From assembly GCA_963573305.1 (NCBI GenBank), contig OY754329.1, positions 146,207,266 through 146,271,265 on the forward strand: a stretch of 64,000 nt of DNA, read 5' to 3'. Below are positions 1-12,500 of the stretch, one piece after another. Both the position numbers and the translations under genes were made by a program. The notes beneath the pieces are model-generated. The model was not told where the DNA came from, ran no database searches, and saw nothing but the letters and a program-made list of their open reading frames with translations. The stretch's first letter is position 1. Every line of letters begins with the position of its first letter. The DNA comes from Pyrrhosoma nymphula (Eukaryota; Arthropoda; Insecta; Odonata; Coenagrionidae).

Positions 1-29
1 ATATGATTCCATACTAATTTTAAAAAGAG

Positions 30-250
30 AAGATCGCACAGCGTCTGTAACGTGAATGTGATTGGTAGATGGCCACTGGGTCCTACTGGGTCTAGTAGCA
101 AACTAGTACCGTATCAAGTACGAAATCCATTAGCTCAGCGAGTATACTAGCTAGCATGCTTGCTAGCCAGTATACTGGTTCTGTTCACACGATACTGGAA
201 AGCTAGCATACTAGCAAGTATACTAGACCTTGTGCTGGACCAAGTGTCGG
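30..250 (+). repeat. Dispersed repeat, inverted copy at 44150-44375
   Basis: Matches the reverse complement of 44150-44375 over about 220 bp in scattered blocks (agatcgcac, tcctactggg, tagtagcaaact, ggttctgt, gatactgga). It is rich in ctagc/gctag/gtatac short palindromes. No coding potential is seen. Confidence 0.65.
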
Positions 251-1689
251 TGAAACGGGCTTAATCGAGGCCTCCTTTATCAAACATGTATTATTGAAGT
301 AGAGGCTCCACTATACCTAGCCCCCAAAGGCGCTGTCAAGGTCTAAGAAATTCTTGAATAGATACCTTGGCGCGAACAACTGCTACAAACAAAATGTACG
401 CTGCACACGATTAGCCCGGCTTAACCTAGGAGTGACTTTGACGGACTCACACCTCGTGACTGATCGTCCCACACACTTTCATCGCACGTTATTGCACTCG
501 AACTCATTCCGATTGAATGGACGGGCACATTGGGGCATTCAATCCCAGTAGCGTAGATTTTGCCCTAGATTACTAATAGTTCTTCCTCGATGTGTTCCGC
601 AGGGAGGTCACGGATTGCGAAAATTTTGTCTTGTCACCTGGGAGACGGAAGGAGAGGCACTCCCACTCTTTTTCAGTAAATAGACTATGTATAAACAAAT
701 TATTTTTAAAAAATTACCACAGTTACACGTGCACTGATCCTTTCGCTCTATCCAACATCCTCGCAGCATCTTGAATATAGAATATTTGGATGTCAGTGAC
801 AACATGCATAGCTTGGAAACGGCAAATTCGATGAGTCAAGGTCGACACAAATTGAACAATCCAACGGAGTCACGGTATTTCCAGGTGTTGCTGCGCGGAC
901 CCGGGCCGTGACGCGCGATCGAAAATTCGTATTTATTTTCGACGTCGCAAACATTTTTTCACAATAAACATAACATGCTTCAATCGATACTCTTTATAAA
1001 TAACTCCACGAACATATTCGCATAACTCATTCAAAATGACTAATGAAATTTTGCCTGCAAAGAGCGTTCGCCATTTTGTGACGTAATAGCACAGAAATAT
1101 AGTCAACTATCTTTTAAACTTATGGATAGGACTGGGAAAGAACCATATTGAAAGATTGTTATGTTTTTATTACATTAAGATCTTTCCACAACTCCACCAT
1201 CTGAATAACTTTTAAGATTTTCGATGAAAAGTGAAAACAAGCTTTTTTTTGGGAATATTGGTCATGTTTGAGCCTCCTTATCTAAGTAACGTGTAATACC
1301 TATGTCAAATGACTTACCATTCCAGAATAAGCAAACACGTTTGAGCATATGCGCTAATTTTCAAGTAATTCCATTTTTTTAAAGCGATTTTTGACTTTTG
1401 TCCTGCTTTTTTCGATTTCCGACCACTGAGCGCTGAGCAACGGCCTTTACCGGATTCGGCGATTTGAGAACGACGTTCGCATTTAGAAGAAGCATTTACG
1501 CTGCACCCCGCTCCGCGGACAAGGAGGAGCCATTTCGAAGTCCGCCAATTGAGGAGCAAGAGGAAGAGTGGGGATATTGGACGGCATGAAGCCCGATAGG
1601 TAGGACGGTAAAAGCATCCAAAGCAGGGGTCGGCAAACTTTTCGGATTACTTGGTTACTTTGGTGGCGAGTGAAACTAAACTAATTGTT
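251..1689. other. No gene recognised
   Basis: Short open frames only, without family signatures or splice-compatible structure. Nothing distinctive is seen. Confidence 0.5.
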
Positions 1690-2600
1690 CTATACTCGAA
1701 TTCAGTTTTCACCAAGTCCTCTGGCCATACTCCTTCCTCGTAGATCCTACGAATAAGTTCTAAAAAAACGTTCGTTTCCCGTAATTTCCCAAATTCTTCA
1801 GCAGCGCCGAAGGGATTATATCCACGTCCACAGCTTTTCTTGCTTTTATCTCTCGTAATGCCTTTTCTATTTCGCCGTCGAGTATATCTGGTCTGAGGTT
1901 ATTCTTCTCTATTTTTCTCTCACTCTATGTTAACTCCACAGGCCTATTACCGCTGTCATACAGCGCTTACAAGTTTTCTCTCCACATATTCTGGGTATCT
2001 ACCTGTTCGATTAATATCTTCCGTTTCGTCCTTCACCTTTGGTATCGTTTACCCTAACATTTTTATCTAAGCGTATAGCGCACCCACTTCCCCATCTTCT
2101 GTCACTTTTCCATTTCCTCGCCATGTCCTTCCCACCTTCCTTTTTCCTTCGCCCGATTGGTTACTCGCCGAAGTTTATTACATAATTTCTTATACCCCCT
2201 CATGCCTATGTCGGTGTCGACGTTTTTCCACATCCTTCTTTTCTCTTTTTTCCAAACCATTTCTCCATCGATCTATTGCTTCTTCATTCCTCAGATATCC
2301 ATTGATTCAATTGTTTTCTCTGCTGCTCTTATTATGCGTGTTTCCCCGATAGTTCTCGTTTACTGTGATTCACCTATGTTCATTTCCACTTCCTCCTAGT
2401 ATTCCTTCCTTTTCAATTCTTTCAATGTTTCCACGTGTTACCTCTTCATCCTCCTACTTAATCGACTATGCCTTTTGAATCTAACATTACATTTCATGAT
2501 AACAAAATTATGATCTGAGTCAGCATCCACCCCTGAAAACCTGCGCGAGTTTTTAACTCTGCCTATACCACTGCCTCCTCAAGATATAATATTAAATAAT
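1690..2600 (-). mobile_element. Decayed non-LTR retrotransposon, endonuclease-to-RT part
   Basis: Reverse-strand translation in shifting frames gives VDADSDHNFVIMKCNVRF, the end of an AP-type endonuclease (SDH motif), then CNKLRRVTNRAKEK, then GEIEKALREIKARKAVDVD with PSALLKNLGNYGKRTFF, the start of a reverse transcriptase domain. Many stops are present. It resembles the RTE/jockey-like elements common in arthropods; this is recognised from memory. Confidence 0.75.
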
Positions 2601-3299
2601 ATATTTTATATCTCCGAGTCCCCTGGCATTTTTCGTGCGCACCTACGTTATTAATTTGGAGAGTGCATTGAGGAGCATAGTTGAAATATATTCCTCATAC
2701 CTATTTGAGTAGTTTTAATGTCAGGAAATTTTCTTACGATCTCAAATATATTATCCATATGTATACGCGTCAACCGTAGCCATTGATAATTGCCTTTAAA
2801 AAGTACATAAACATTCGAAAAAGTCACGTGATAAAAAAGGCATCTCAATTGATTGACGTCACCACACGGTATCGCTTCTCTGCTTTACATGAATTTCAAC
2901 AGCAGCTAGTGATCAAATCATGCTACTTCGTTATCTTCCCATGAAGGTGATAAAGACGATTATTTTCGTTCAATCGGGATACACCAGAACAAACAAAAGA
3001 CGCCGTATTACTGGAATAGATTCCCTTCCGTGACGTCATCAGCAGGATTCTAACAATAAGTGACGTAGCGATTTGACGCTTTTAACGAATATCCAAACGA
3101 ACATAGTCGTCTGCCGACCAAATATTTGCTCTATTTATTTACAAATATTTAATTTACACACAAATTGTAGCTAAAAATTATGCATGTTCCCCATTCGTAG
3201 TTTCAGGCGTAACCTATTCATAATTGAAACGGTCGTTCCGCAGATTTTAAGTTAAATTACGACCCAGGTTTCGATGTCGGAAGTCATCAGCACCTGACT

Positions 3300-3620
3300 C
3301 AAATGTTTCACTTCAAATCCGGACACTTTAGTCTGCTGCACCTCTCCATGCTCCACACAGCTAACATCATTTTTCCTTTATAAGTCTTCATTTTAACCTC
3401 CCTCATACGTTTCATGATGCAGTCTGCCATCGGTCTACCTCGACAATTCTTCCCATTCATTTCTCCTTCCAGAATGTTTCACGAGAGGCTGTTGTGTCGC
3501 ATAACGTGACAAATAAGTTTGCAACATCTAATTCGCCGTGTTTTCACCGAACATCTTTTCTCCCAACTCTTCGTAGGGCTTCTTTCTTCAGCGATTCTCT
3601 CCAGATGATCAATGGGAGCT
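3300..3620 (-). mobile_element. Non-LTR retrotransposon C-terminal fragment
   Basis: The reverse strand reads RRIRCCKLICHVMRHNSLS, then NILEGEMNGKNCRGRPM, the C-terminal signature downstream of RT in many arthropod non-LTR elements. It contains at least one stop. It lies upstream of the 5' part at 1.7-2.6 kb on the same strand, so the two pieces are not in the order of one intact copy. Confidence 0.65.
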
Positions 3621-3799
3621 TTACATTGAAGGTGTTGACGTTAGCATTGATTGGAACACACCAATACACACGGACGAGGATAAATGGAGCCATAGATGCA
3701 GGCGAAACGTTCGGCAACCTGCCGGTAAGTATCATTCTTTAGGTTAGCAATAGTCACGGCGGAATCTTTTGCGAATAGTTGACGTATTCGATCACAATA

Positions 3800-4190
3800 C
3801 GTATTTTAAAACTTAAGTTTTTCACCACATAGTAATTTAAAAACTTAAAATTATCCACGTTTGATGCTATGGGAAACTTATGCATCCTAAGTGTCCCATA
3901 TGCTAGTCGCATACTCTTAGTGAGGTCTTAAGAGCAAACACACATCTCTCTACCATCTTTACGTCTTACTTTCCTAGTATTATTTTAATAAATTTCAATT
4001 AATGAAAACCAAAACAAAAACATAAATCCAAGTTCTTTCATTGTTCATAGCGCAAATCAACTCTGCTTTGAAGTGCTCTGCCTATTGCGCAGGGTCTGAA
4101 ACGAATGGAAAGCAAGTGGGATTTTGTATTACGAACTGATCAGTAGCTCACCAGAGCAAATGGAAAACTCCCATCATCGTTCTCAAACAA
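3800..4190 (+). repeat. Dispersed repeat, second copy at 42920-43190
   Basis: Shares ordered blocks with 42920-43190 in the same orientation: aaaaactta, atccacgtttgatgc/atccatgtttgatgc, agcgca, gcgcagggtctgaaa, aatggaaa, agagc-aatg. No coding signal is seen; the family is unidentified. Confidence 0.6.
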
Positions 4191-4199
4191 CACCAAATT

Positions 4200-5260
4200 A
4201 TAAATGCATACAATAAAGGTGTGTTTTCTCATTCCACTTTCGTGCGACGAACGCCAGTCGTCAACCTCCGCCGCCGTGGTAGCGGTGAGCAAGCAGCAGG
4301 AGAAGGAAGAGACGTAAAAGATATGACGGGGAGACGCGCGACATGCTTCCGTGGCAACAGACGCACACAAAGGAAGTGCGACGTCCCGCGACTATTTCGG
4401 TCGGCGAGGAGTCCTTATAGGAGAGAAGGGAAGGGGTCAAAGAGCAGCGACGTTCACCCGCTCGCTCGAGATCACGGCATGAGATAGTTTTGGACGAGCA
4501 TTATCTCCCGCCCGGGAAACATTTACATGAAGGCTTTCCTCCTTGGTTAGTTCAAACGCGCGCGACCTGCGACCGCAAGCAGTTCATCATATATTCAACT
4601 TGCATTTCGGAACTAGCGTTAAAATTTAAATCAGCGTCAAAAATAAGGGTTTTATTAAGGTCAAGTCAAGGCAACGAAGTAAATTACGACAAACGACGTA
4701 TTTGGTGTGGTAGTATATGGAATGGATGCTAAAGAGGATCGTCTAAGGGCTGGGTAGCGCGAAGCAAGCCGATGTCCCACGGACATTTGGATAAGAATTT
4801 GACCAAACGTGTTAGTGTCGCGTGAAAGATAGATATTGAAGAAACGTTATTTCAAGACATTAAACTGATTCATTAATTGATGACTTGGAATCAAATTAAG
4901 TTTTCTTCAAATTCTGCTCAAATCAGTTTGGCAAGATTTTTTTCCCAAGAATTCAGACTGCGGGACATCAGCTTTAGTCATTGGTCGTAAAAATCCATAA
5001 GGTTGCTTCATTAGCGACTTCGTTATTCATATGACGTCACTATAACGACCCCAACTCCAGTTGAAATTCCATTTTCTCTCTGAGCCAATATATGTCACGG
5101 CTTGAAGACGTTTCTCAGCGTAAATGTTAGTTATCGGCTTCAAATTTAATGCAGGGTGGACGCTTGACTTAGGTATAATTTTAAAAGAGTATTTGAGGCT
5201 TTGTGAGAGGAGAAATACCTTTTTGAAGTGAAAACTTCTTATGTCGCGTTGAGCACTTTT
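4200..5260. other. CpG-richer stretch then no recognised gene
   Basis: 4240-4580 is visibly richer in CG dinucleotides than its surroundings, with open frames that show no family signature. A promoter or 5' exon of a gene to the left is possible but unsupported. Confidence 0.3.
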
Positions 5261-5262
5261 GT

Positions 5263-5412
5263 AGATGGGTAAAAGACATTGGACTCGCGTCACCGTCACC
5301 GCTACTACATATATGTATAATTATGTATATTCTGTTTTTACTCAGTATACTCGCTATATACACAGTACTTGTGGATGGGTAAAAACCATTGGACTCGCGT
5401 CACCGTCACTGT
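5263..5412 (+). repeat. Direct repeat of about 42 bp, copies 108 bp apart
   Basis: The strings gatgggtaaaa and cattggactcgcgtcaccgt occur at 5263-5304 and again at 5371-5412, with few differences. Confidence 0.8.
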
Positions 5413-5473
5413 CAAATAAACTATATTATAATTTTATTCATATTACATTATATATATCTAATATACGGTTTAG

Positions 5474-5902
5474 TTCATTCAATTTGGGTTGCTACAAATA
5501 TTGTGCCAGATAATATAATAGTCCATACTCGTGCAGGAGAGTGTACTCGATACAAGAATAGTGAAGGTTAGTACAATATAACTTAATTTCTTTTAATGCG
5601 TTCAATTTGAGTAGCTTATTCATATATACATAAACATAAACTTTGCAGACGATAAAAATCTACCATTGATTGAATTTTTAAATAGTAAGTTTGGTTTAAC
5701 GATGTCTAATTATCGCAATCTTGGCACAACGAAATATAAAACTACTATTGATGCAGTATTTACAAGACATTTAAGCAAATTCGAATCAAAATTATTCGTT
5801 TCTTACTTTAGTTACCATAAGCCTATTGTATCAGTTTTAGATATTGCCGATGATGATGGCGGTGATGATGAAAGAGTTGTTGAAATAATGGATGAAAGTT
5901 GA
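5474..5902 (+). CDS. Small two-exon gene candidate resembling the C-terminus of an endonuclease/exonuclease-fold protein
   Basis: Exon 5474-5566 ends at a GTTAGT donor; exon 5648-5902 follows an AAACTTTGCAG acceptor, restoring phase across an 81-bp intron. The joined frame runs to a stop at 5902, with AATAAA at 5954-5959. The segment KTTIDAVFTRHL followed by SYFSYHKPIVSVL resembles the last motifs of endonuclease/exonuclease/phosphatase domains, where IDxhh and SxHxPh carry catalytic residues; this is from memory. A very acidic tail (DDDGGDDE) follows. No upstream catalytic exons are seen, so this is probably a fragment, possibly of a mobile-element gene. The first exon's start is uncertain. 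Confidence 0.45.
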
Positions 5903-5959
5903 TTATTCTGAAGTGTACAATTTTTATGTAAAATAATTGTGTACAATAGCGCAATAAAT

Positions 5960-8900
5960 GAATATTTAATTTATTATATACATGAAACTACTTTCTACTG
6001 ACTAATAAAACATTTCATTAGAAATTATTCCCTACATTCAAAAATGCTCACGTTATTTCAAGTTTTCACTTCTGTCGGCACTCCCGGAGTGCCTTTCTTT
6101 TTTTTCACGGCAGTTTTAATGAATACATGCATATATACAGCGGGGTCTGCGGTAGGAACGCCTAAACTCTTTGCTTTTATATTCAACAGCCTCCACCCTT
6201 TGTAATTCCCCAACCCCAACTTGAATAAAAATATGAATTTCTGTCAGTCATCAACTCAATATGTTTAATTTCGGAACCGGGACGTGTTGTCATCGAAAAA
6301 ATATTAGTAGAATCACAGAGCTAGATTTTTATTTCAATGTGAATCAATTCCATAAACATATGCCTCTAACTACCAGTTTTGGTTCAATAATACCTTATAT
6401 TCGATTTCAAAGGTGTGCGTTTGATGCAGAAACTTCTTTCCATAAATTTAGAGGGTAGTCACACTGCAAAATTATGCAGCGGGTAGCTTAAGTTCACCAG
6501 AAAGAAACATTTTGAAACTTCACTGCACAAGCAACAGAATTATCGTTACTGAGCCAAGTAACTCTACAACTAATACCCGTTCAAGTTTCCCCTTTTCATA
6601 AGATTCCATCCATTGGAATGCCTAATTTTGTGTTCCTACCAATTCAACCATGTCTGTTCAGGGATTATTATTCCATAATGAGAGCCAATAAGCATGTATT
6701 CCCCTTCGTAAGTTAGAAAACCGAAGAAGCAGGGAAGAAATGGTGAACTAGGATTAACTTAATGAGAATTGAGCCCAGTTTAGAGCCCATTCTCTCAGAG
6801 CCCATTCCCTCCGAATTCATAAAGAGGAGGTTATCCTGACTTCATGTTCACGTAAAAGTTAAAACACCCACATTTGAGATGTTATATTTATAGAGCCGAT
6901 AGAGCCAAATATATAGCTATAATTAAACTGAAAATTTAAGACATTCAAGCAGCTGTCGGTAGAGAAATTTTCCAAGCATTATTTACTATTTTCACAAGAC
7001 TACTTCTGCTAAATGACATTGTTTTTGCCAGCCTAAAAATTGTAGTACTAATTTGAACGCAAATTATTAAAAATCTAGCATCACAACTACATGAGCCATT
7101 AATCAAGTAAAGAGTTATCTTTAAAAAATGCATACATGCAAGGAAGCAGAACCTAGTGACAGAAAAATTAACTCCAGATTTTTTAATATGGAACATTCTG
7201 ATTTTTTGGGAAAAATTGAGAAGAGAAGAATTTGAGTAAATGCTGAAAAACCGACGTCAAGGTGAAGCCTGCTTTCAAAATCCACAAATTTTGCTATTTC
7301 TAGGTGAGAAATTCTTAAGTCCCAAAGACACTGGATAAAAGCCTACATCACAAAAATGTCTTCAGATTTATCTGTTCAGGTAGCAATTGCAATTTTGGCT
7401 TAATTTTAATTTTCAAACTCCAAAGAAAGCTATCACTAGCCTACGAGTTGCAAATTACCACAGAATCCTTATAAAATCATTGTACTCATTAAAGGTATAA
7501 AATTCACAATGACTTAAAATAAATTCTCTATGAGGTGCATGATGTGTCAAAAAACCTGTTTCTCTGAAGCAGAGGTCCACATGGTTTTAGGTGCAATTTG
7601 TTTTTCCACAAAGAGAAGAGTGATGACCAGCATTACCTGGTTTGCCAGCGTAATAACTTATAGGGTTCAACTTTTTGGCTATCTTCATCTTTTTATTCTT
7701 TTCATAAACCTAATTGAATTGGAGAGGGAGAATTCCATCTTATTTGTAGAAGTAATAGCCTAGTTTCTGGAACCTTTTTAGATGACCACATCAGAGGTGC
7801 GAGAGGTGGCTACGAGGCTCTTCCCTTTTCACCTTCCACTCATTTTGCACACAACCCTTCGAGAGCAGTTGGCATTTTGCATAACGATAACGACAATGTG
7901 AAAAAGGAATGGCGATCCCACCCCAGGTTAGACAGCACAAGGTGTATAGGTTGATAGGGTAAGGCTCACCAATCTCATCACAACACAGACAGGGAGTGAG
8001 GAAGAGTTAATAGAGACATTGGAAGAAATAGGAGAGATAGTAAACACCCAGTCCAAAATGCAAATAAAAAGCACAAATATAAAAAAGGTGATGATAGAGA
8101 TCAGCTCTAGAAGCATCCACCTGGAGGCAAGAAAAAAAGTGAAGTCCTGCTCCATGGAAATGAGACCGGGATGTTTTGGGAGAGAGAAATGGAAAGAGCT
8201 GAAACTTTCGAGATGTAGAGCGACCACAAAAAATTGAAATTACAAACCATAGGTATATAACTTTAAAGAATAGCCATTAATAACTTTAAAGAGTACCCAT
8301 TAATAACTTTAAAGAGTACCCATTAATAACTTTAAAGAGTACCCATTAGTCCCTATATTAGTGCACCTGTGTTGTCCAACAAGAAAAAAACAAAAGAATG
8401 GTGATGTCTCAAGGTCTATATTCTATGATTCATAATTCCAATGGCCAACACGTACACAAAGTCCTATGCTCAATTTCAAACAATTGCAGGTTATCAGCAC
8501 AGGAGGTTTTACAGTGGCGAAAAAGTATTCTCATACCTTTCTCATCATATTCTTTGCCAGTGTTCTTATTTTGATCTGTCACTTTGTAATGAGATGTTTA
8601 AGAATTGAGCATAATTTTCCTTGAGGTCAAGAGATGGCAAAGAGTGGTGAGACTGTGAGTGGTGAAGGTTAGTACATGGTACGATAGGGCGGAGTGTCTA
8701 TTATCTGTCATAGGTTTGTAGCTCAATAGCAAAAATTAGAGTGCATGTGTTTAATGCATGACTTACATTACCTCAGAGTGAAGAGATTTAACTATTTGGT
8801 GCCTTTATGTTGTTGTCGAGTAATACATACATATGACTTGTTATGAAAATATACTGTTTGTGTCGCATACTTTCAGTGAAGTCTGAGCATGACTATATAC

Positions 8901-9370
8901 CCAGGACATCTAAAATAAGTTATTTTACAGTCAATAAAAAAATTTTCCTCAAAATTGCATGACTTTTCCAGGTCAGCTGGCACCCTGGGATAACTATCAT
9001 CAACCACTGCAAACAAAATGAAAAATATGCCAGCAGCATAATTGTCAGACTGAGGGAAGACTTAAATATGCAGCACACATTCCATTAGAAGAGTCATAAT
9101 TATCAAGGCTCAAAACACAAGTCATGAGTTCAGAAAAATTCAACGTCCAGTTTCATCATACTAAAAATTCATTCATTTCCTCCGAGTTATACTTTCCTTT
9201 AAAGTACACACACATTCATCCAACATAAAATTCGTTGATATTAAAATCAAATAAATATATCTTACCAATAGAATAAAACAATTTGATCATCAAGTAACAG
9301 GAATAACATCAAGTTCTTAAAATAATTTCAACTAGAACAATTGTGCTACAATTACTCACTTTTCTAAACA
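5960..9370. other. Intergenic, no gene recognised; possible 3' UTR of the P450 at the right end
   Basis: AT-rich sequence with short unrecognised frames. The only clear structure is the minisatellite at 8256-8347. Confidence 0.5.
8256..8347 (+). repeat. Minisatellite, four copies of a 24-bp unit
   Basis: The unit taataactttaaagagtaccca repeats about four times head to tail; the first copy differs slightly (agaatagcc). Confidence 0.9.
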
Positions 9371-9373
9371 ATG

Positions 9374-9573
9374 CTAAAGACAACGTGGCTTGAGCAATAA
9401 TTTGGCTGGGTGTGGAGCTAGAGTTAGCCCAGGCACGGTGCCAGAGTGAAGGGCTGGATGCATGGGAGGGGGCACTCTGGGGTCGGGGGCTAATCGGAAA
9501 TGCAGTAAAATACCAGCAAAGAACATGAAGAGGAAAGACTTTGCCAGCACTTCTCCCGGGCATCTTCTGCGTC
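9374..9573 (-). CDS. P450 exon 9 (haem cysteine, C-terminus)
   Basis: Acceptor ATCCTGCAG. The split glycine codon completes FGFG, followed by RRRCPGE with the axial cysteine. The stop is TAG at 9376-9374. Confidence 0.95.
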
Positions 9574-12500
9574 CTGCAGGATAAATTGGAAAGGTTATAT
9601 TGCATAAATATAGCACAAAGTTTAAAAGACACAAATATAATAAATAGATATGCAGTATACACTTGATAATATTACTAATAGCATAAGGGATTAACATGAT
9701 TTCCTTTCAAGATATGTAGTTTGAGTTATACATCACATTGCATACAAATCAATAAATTATACCACCTCACAAAGCAGAAGGTCTCATCTTTCTTACGATA
9801 CCAAAATATATATCAGCCATTAGTTGTACTATTTCTCGAGATATTTGTGAAGAAAAATGTAGTTTCCTATGGGAATTGACATGACTGCAAACTTCTGAGA
9901 GACATATCATTTTTTTAATGAGGATGATCTGGCACACACATCACATCAGAAAAGTAACAGTGCTTAGTTGGTATGTTTTCTCAATTATTAAAAAAAGAAA
10001 AAATATTTCACTCACCACTACATTTTTTATGAGTTTACAAAAAACCATCAGTTGTGAAGGAATTTTTAGCATACAGCATAACATAGCAACAAATATGTCT
10101 CTTAAATCGTTAAATTTGCATGCATATTTAGATAAGTACAGAGAAGTTCAGTCATAAAAACTAAGTTTTTGAGTAATTATTATAACAATATTTACTTCAC
10201 ACACCTCACAACTGCTTGAATTTTACAATATAATCCACATACATATGGTGTTTGTCATGACTAGAGAGAAATATTGCTTAAATCACCCCAAAGAGAGTTC
10301 CAAGTGGACTAAGAAAATGTTAACAAGCACCCAGCTGACAAAATTCTTGAATCTCACCCGGACATTCATTTTTTGTTTTGTTTACATCATCTACTAAAAT
10401 ATCACTTCTCAGTTTCACCTTAAGCAATACTGAAGGGCAATGGAAAATTTATTCTTTTCCCCCAATATATTTACCCAACCAAAATGTTGGTGTCTTAAAA
10501 GCTGAAAGATACTGTATTTCTCTCACTTCCTATCCCTACTCACCCTCCCTCTTTTCCATTACCTATAATAACCCTGCACTTCCCCTTAACCCTTTATTTT
10601 AAGTACTCAGTCATAAGCATCCCAATACCTTCTCTTTACCATCTACCAATCTAAGAGTGACTTGACTCACAGCTCTGCACACTGCTCTCAGGCTTTTAGC
10701 CAAATTGTACGTATTTGAAACTTGGGTGTATGAGACAGAATGATCTGGGCTATTTCTAATGTTCATTTGCTTAAAGGAAGTGAATATTTTTCGAATATTC
10801 GAAAGGAAATTCACTAAAATGCTAAAGGATTTTGTAAAGGAGCTAAAGAGGGGGTGGAGGGGATGTATTTGGGTGGACTGCAGGGCACTGGCAGGAAAAC
10901 TGTGCTGCCTGTACAGCAGAATAATGAGGAAGGCGTGTGACACCCTCCCTGATTATGACAATTACAAAAGTTCGATACAAGTTTACTGTTTTTCCTTTCT
11001 GATATATTTAATATTAATGCTACAGACAAACATTTGCCTCATTGCTCTATCTTTTAAGTGCCAAATGGTGAAAACAAAATTTTTTTTATTTACAAGCACG
11101 CAACCATGGCAATGAAAACCTGGGCAGTCTGAAAACACCTTCTCTGGCGTAGTATCTACCAACCTTAAGGTTGATTTGCATAATTTGCTCATTGACCCCA
11201 AAGCCTTTTTGCTCTTGATGATGGCAGAACAACAAACCTTGAGATTGAGGGGCAAATATGATAATTATTGAAAAAAAAACAACAATCCAATTAATGTGGA
11301 ATAGAATTGGATTGGGTTTCCTCCTGTGCGCATTTGTCTGCCTGCTTTACAGGGTAATGTTTTAGGAACTGATTGATATTTTGTTCCAAGAATTACACAT
11401 TAGTTAACCTGCTCCATTTACCATAAAAATCTGCTATCTTCCAATCAAATGACAAAGCATAATACCATTCCACACTTCTCCTCCAATGACCTCCCCCTGT
11501 TGCTGAGACCAAATGCCCACTGCTCTCACTTCTGCATTGGCAATGCCACAGCAGCTTCTGAGCTTGCATAGAAGCCTCATGCTGCTTGGCTCTTATTTCA
11601 AAATTTCAAAGCTCAATTGCAGAAAAACAATTCCTTCAAAGCAAAAATTTCTATGAAATTTAGGTCTCAGATTCTCATGTTCTATCCAATAGTCCATGTA
11701 TTTATTTAGCATCCTGAATATTACAAACATTTGCCCAAGAGATAAATTGAAAGAGGAAATAAAATTCTCTTGGTGAGCTTTGCTTGTAATGGCTTAACAA
11801 TACAAAACTAAACATCCCACCATTATAAGTCACCATAATCACCCTGCAACTTACCAAAGCCGAATGGCAAGAGCCAATCATCATGATTGTTGAGTTCTAG
11901 GTCCCCACTGTCATTGACTCTAAGGAAACGCTCCGGGCGAAATACTTCTGGGTCCTTCCAATGATCAGGGTCCATATGCACAGACCTGAAGTTTAGTAAC
12001 AGAACAGTATCCTGAAAACCAATAGCATGAATTAAATGCAGTCCTCACAGCTAACACACCATTACTATGATTGTCCTCTGTTAACACTAAAACTCTTCAA
12101 AACATGCCTTTGGGATGTCATAACCTGCTAACTTGGTGTCAGACATTGCACGGCGTGGACCAGCCACTGGGGTAACGTGACATATTCTCTGTGTCTCAGT
12201 CAGAAATGCCTCGCAATAAGGTAGCCTTAAATGAAAAAAGAGTGAACAAAACATAAAAATTTCAATTAGTAGTGTTGCAATAGATTCCTTATACAATTTT
12301 CACTTAACTCTAGTGGGTAACTATTTCTGGTTTGGGCCTTAATTGTGACTTTAAATCTGGGGCGGATAAGGAGGGGAGGGGTGCCCCTTCTGTAATCCCT
12401 GGGAAAATAGACAAAATAGTAGTCATAAGGTATTCCACGAGTATATCCCCTAGATCTCCAGAAAGTAGCAATCCCCCCTCTCCAACCGTCAGAATGATGG

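Noticed and set aside
4221..4487. Arg/Gly-rich protein exon in a CpG-rich stretch
   Set aside because: No family signature or splice context; composition alone explains the open frame.
10611..11115. Overlapping open frames on both strands in P450 intron 8
   Set aside because: No recognisable domain on either strand; likely chance frames in biased sequence.
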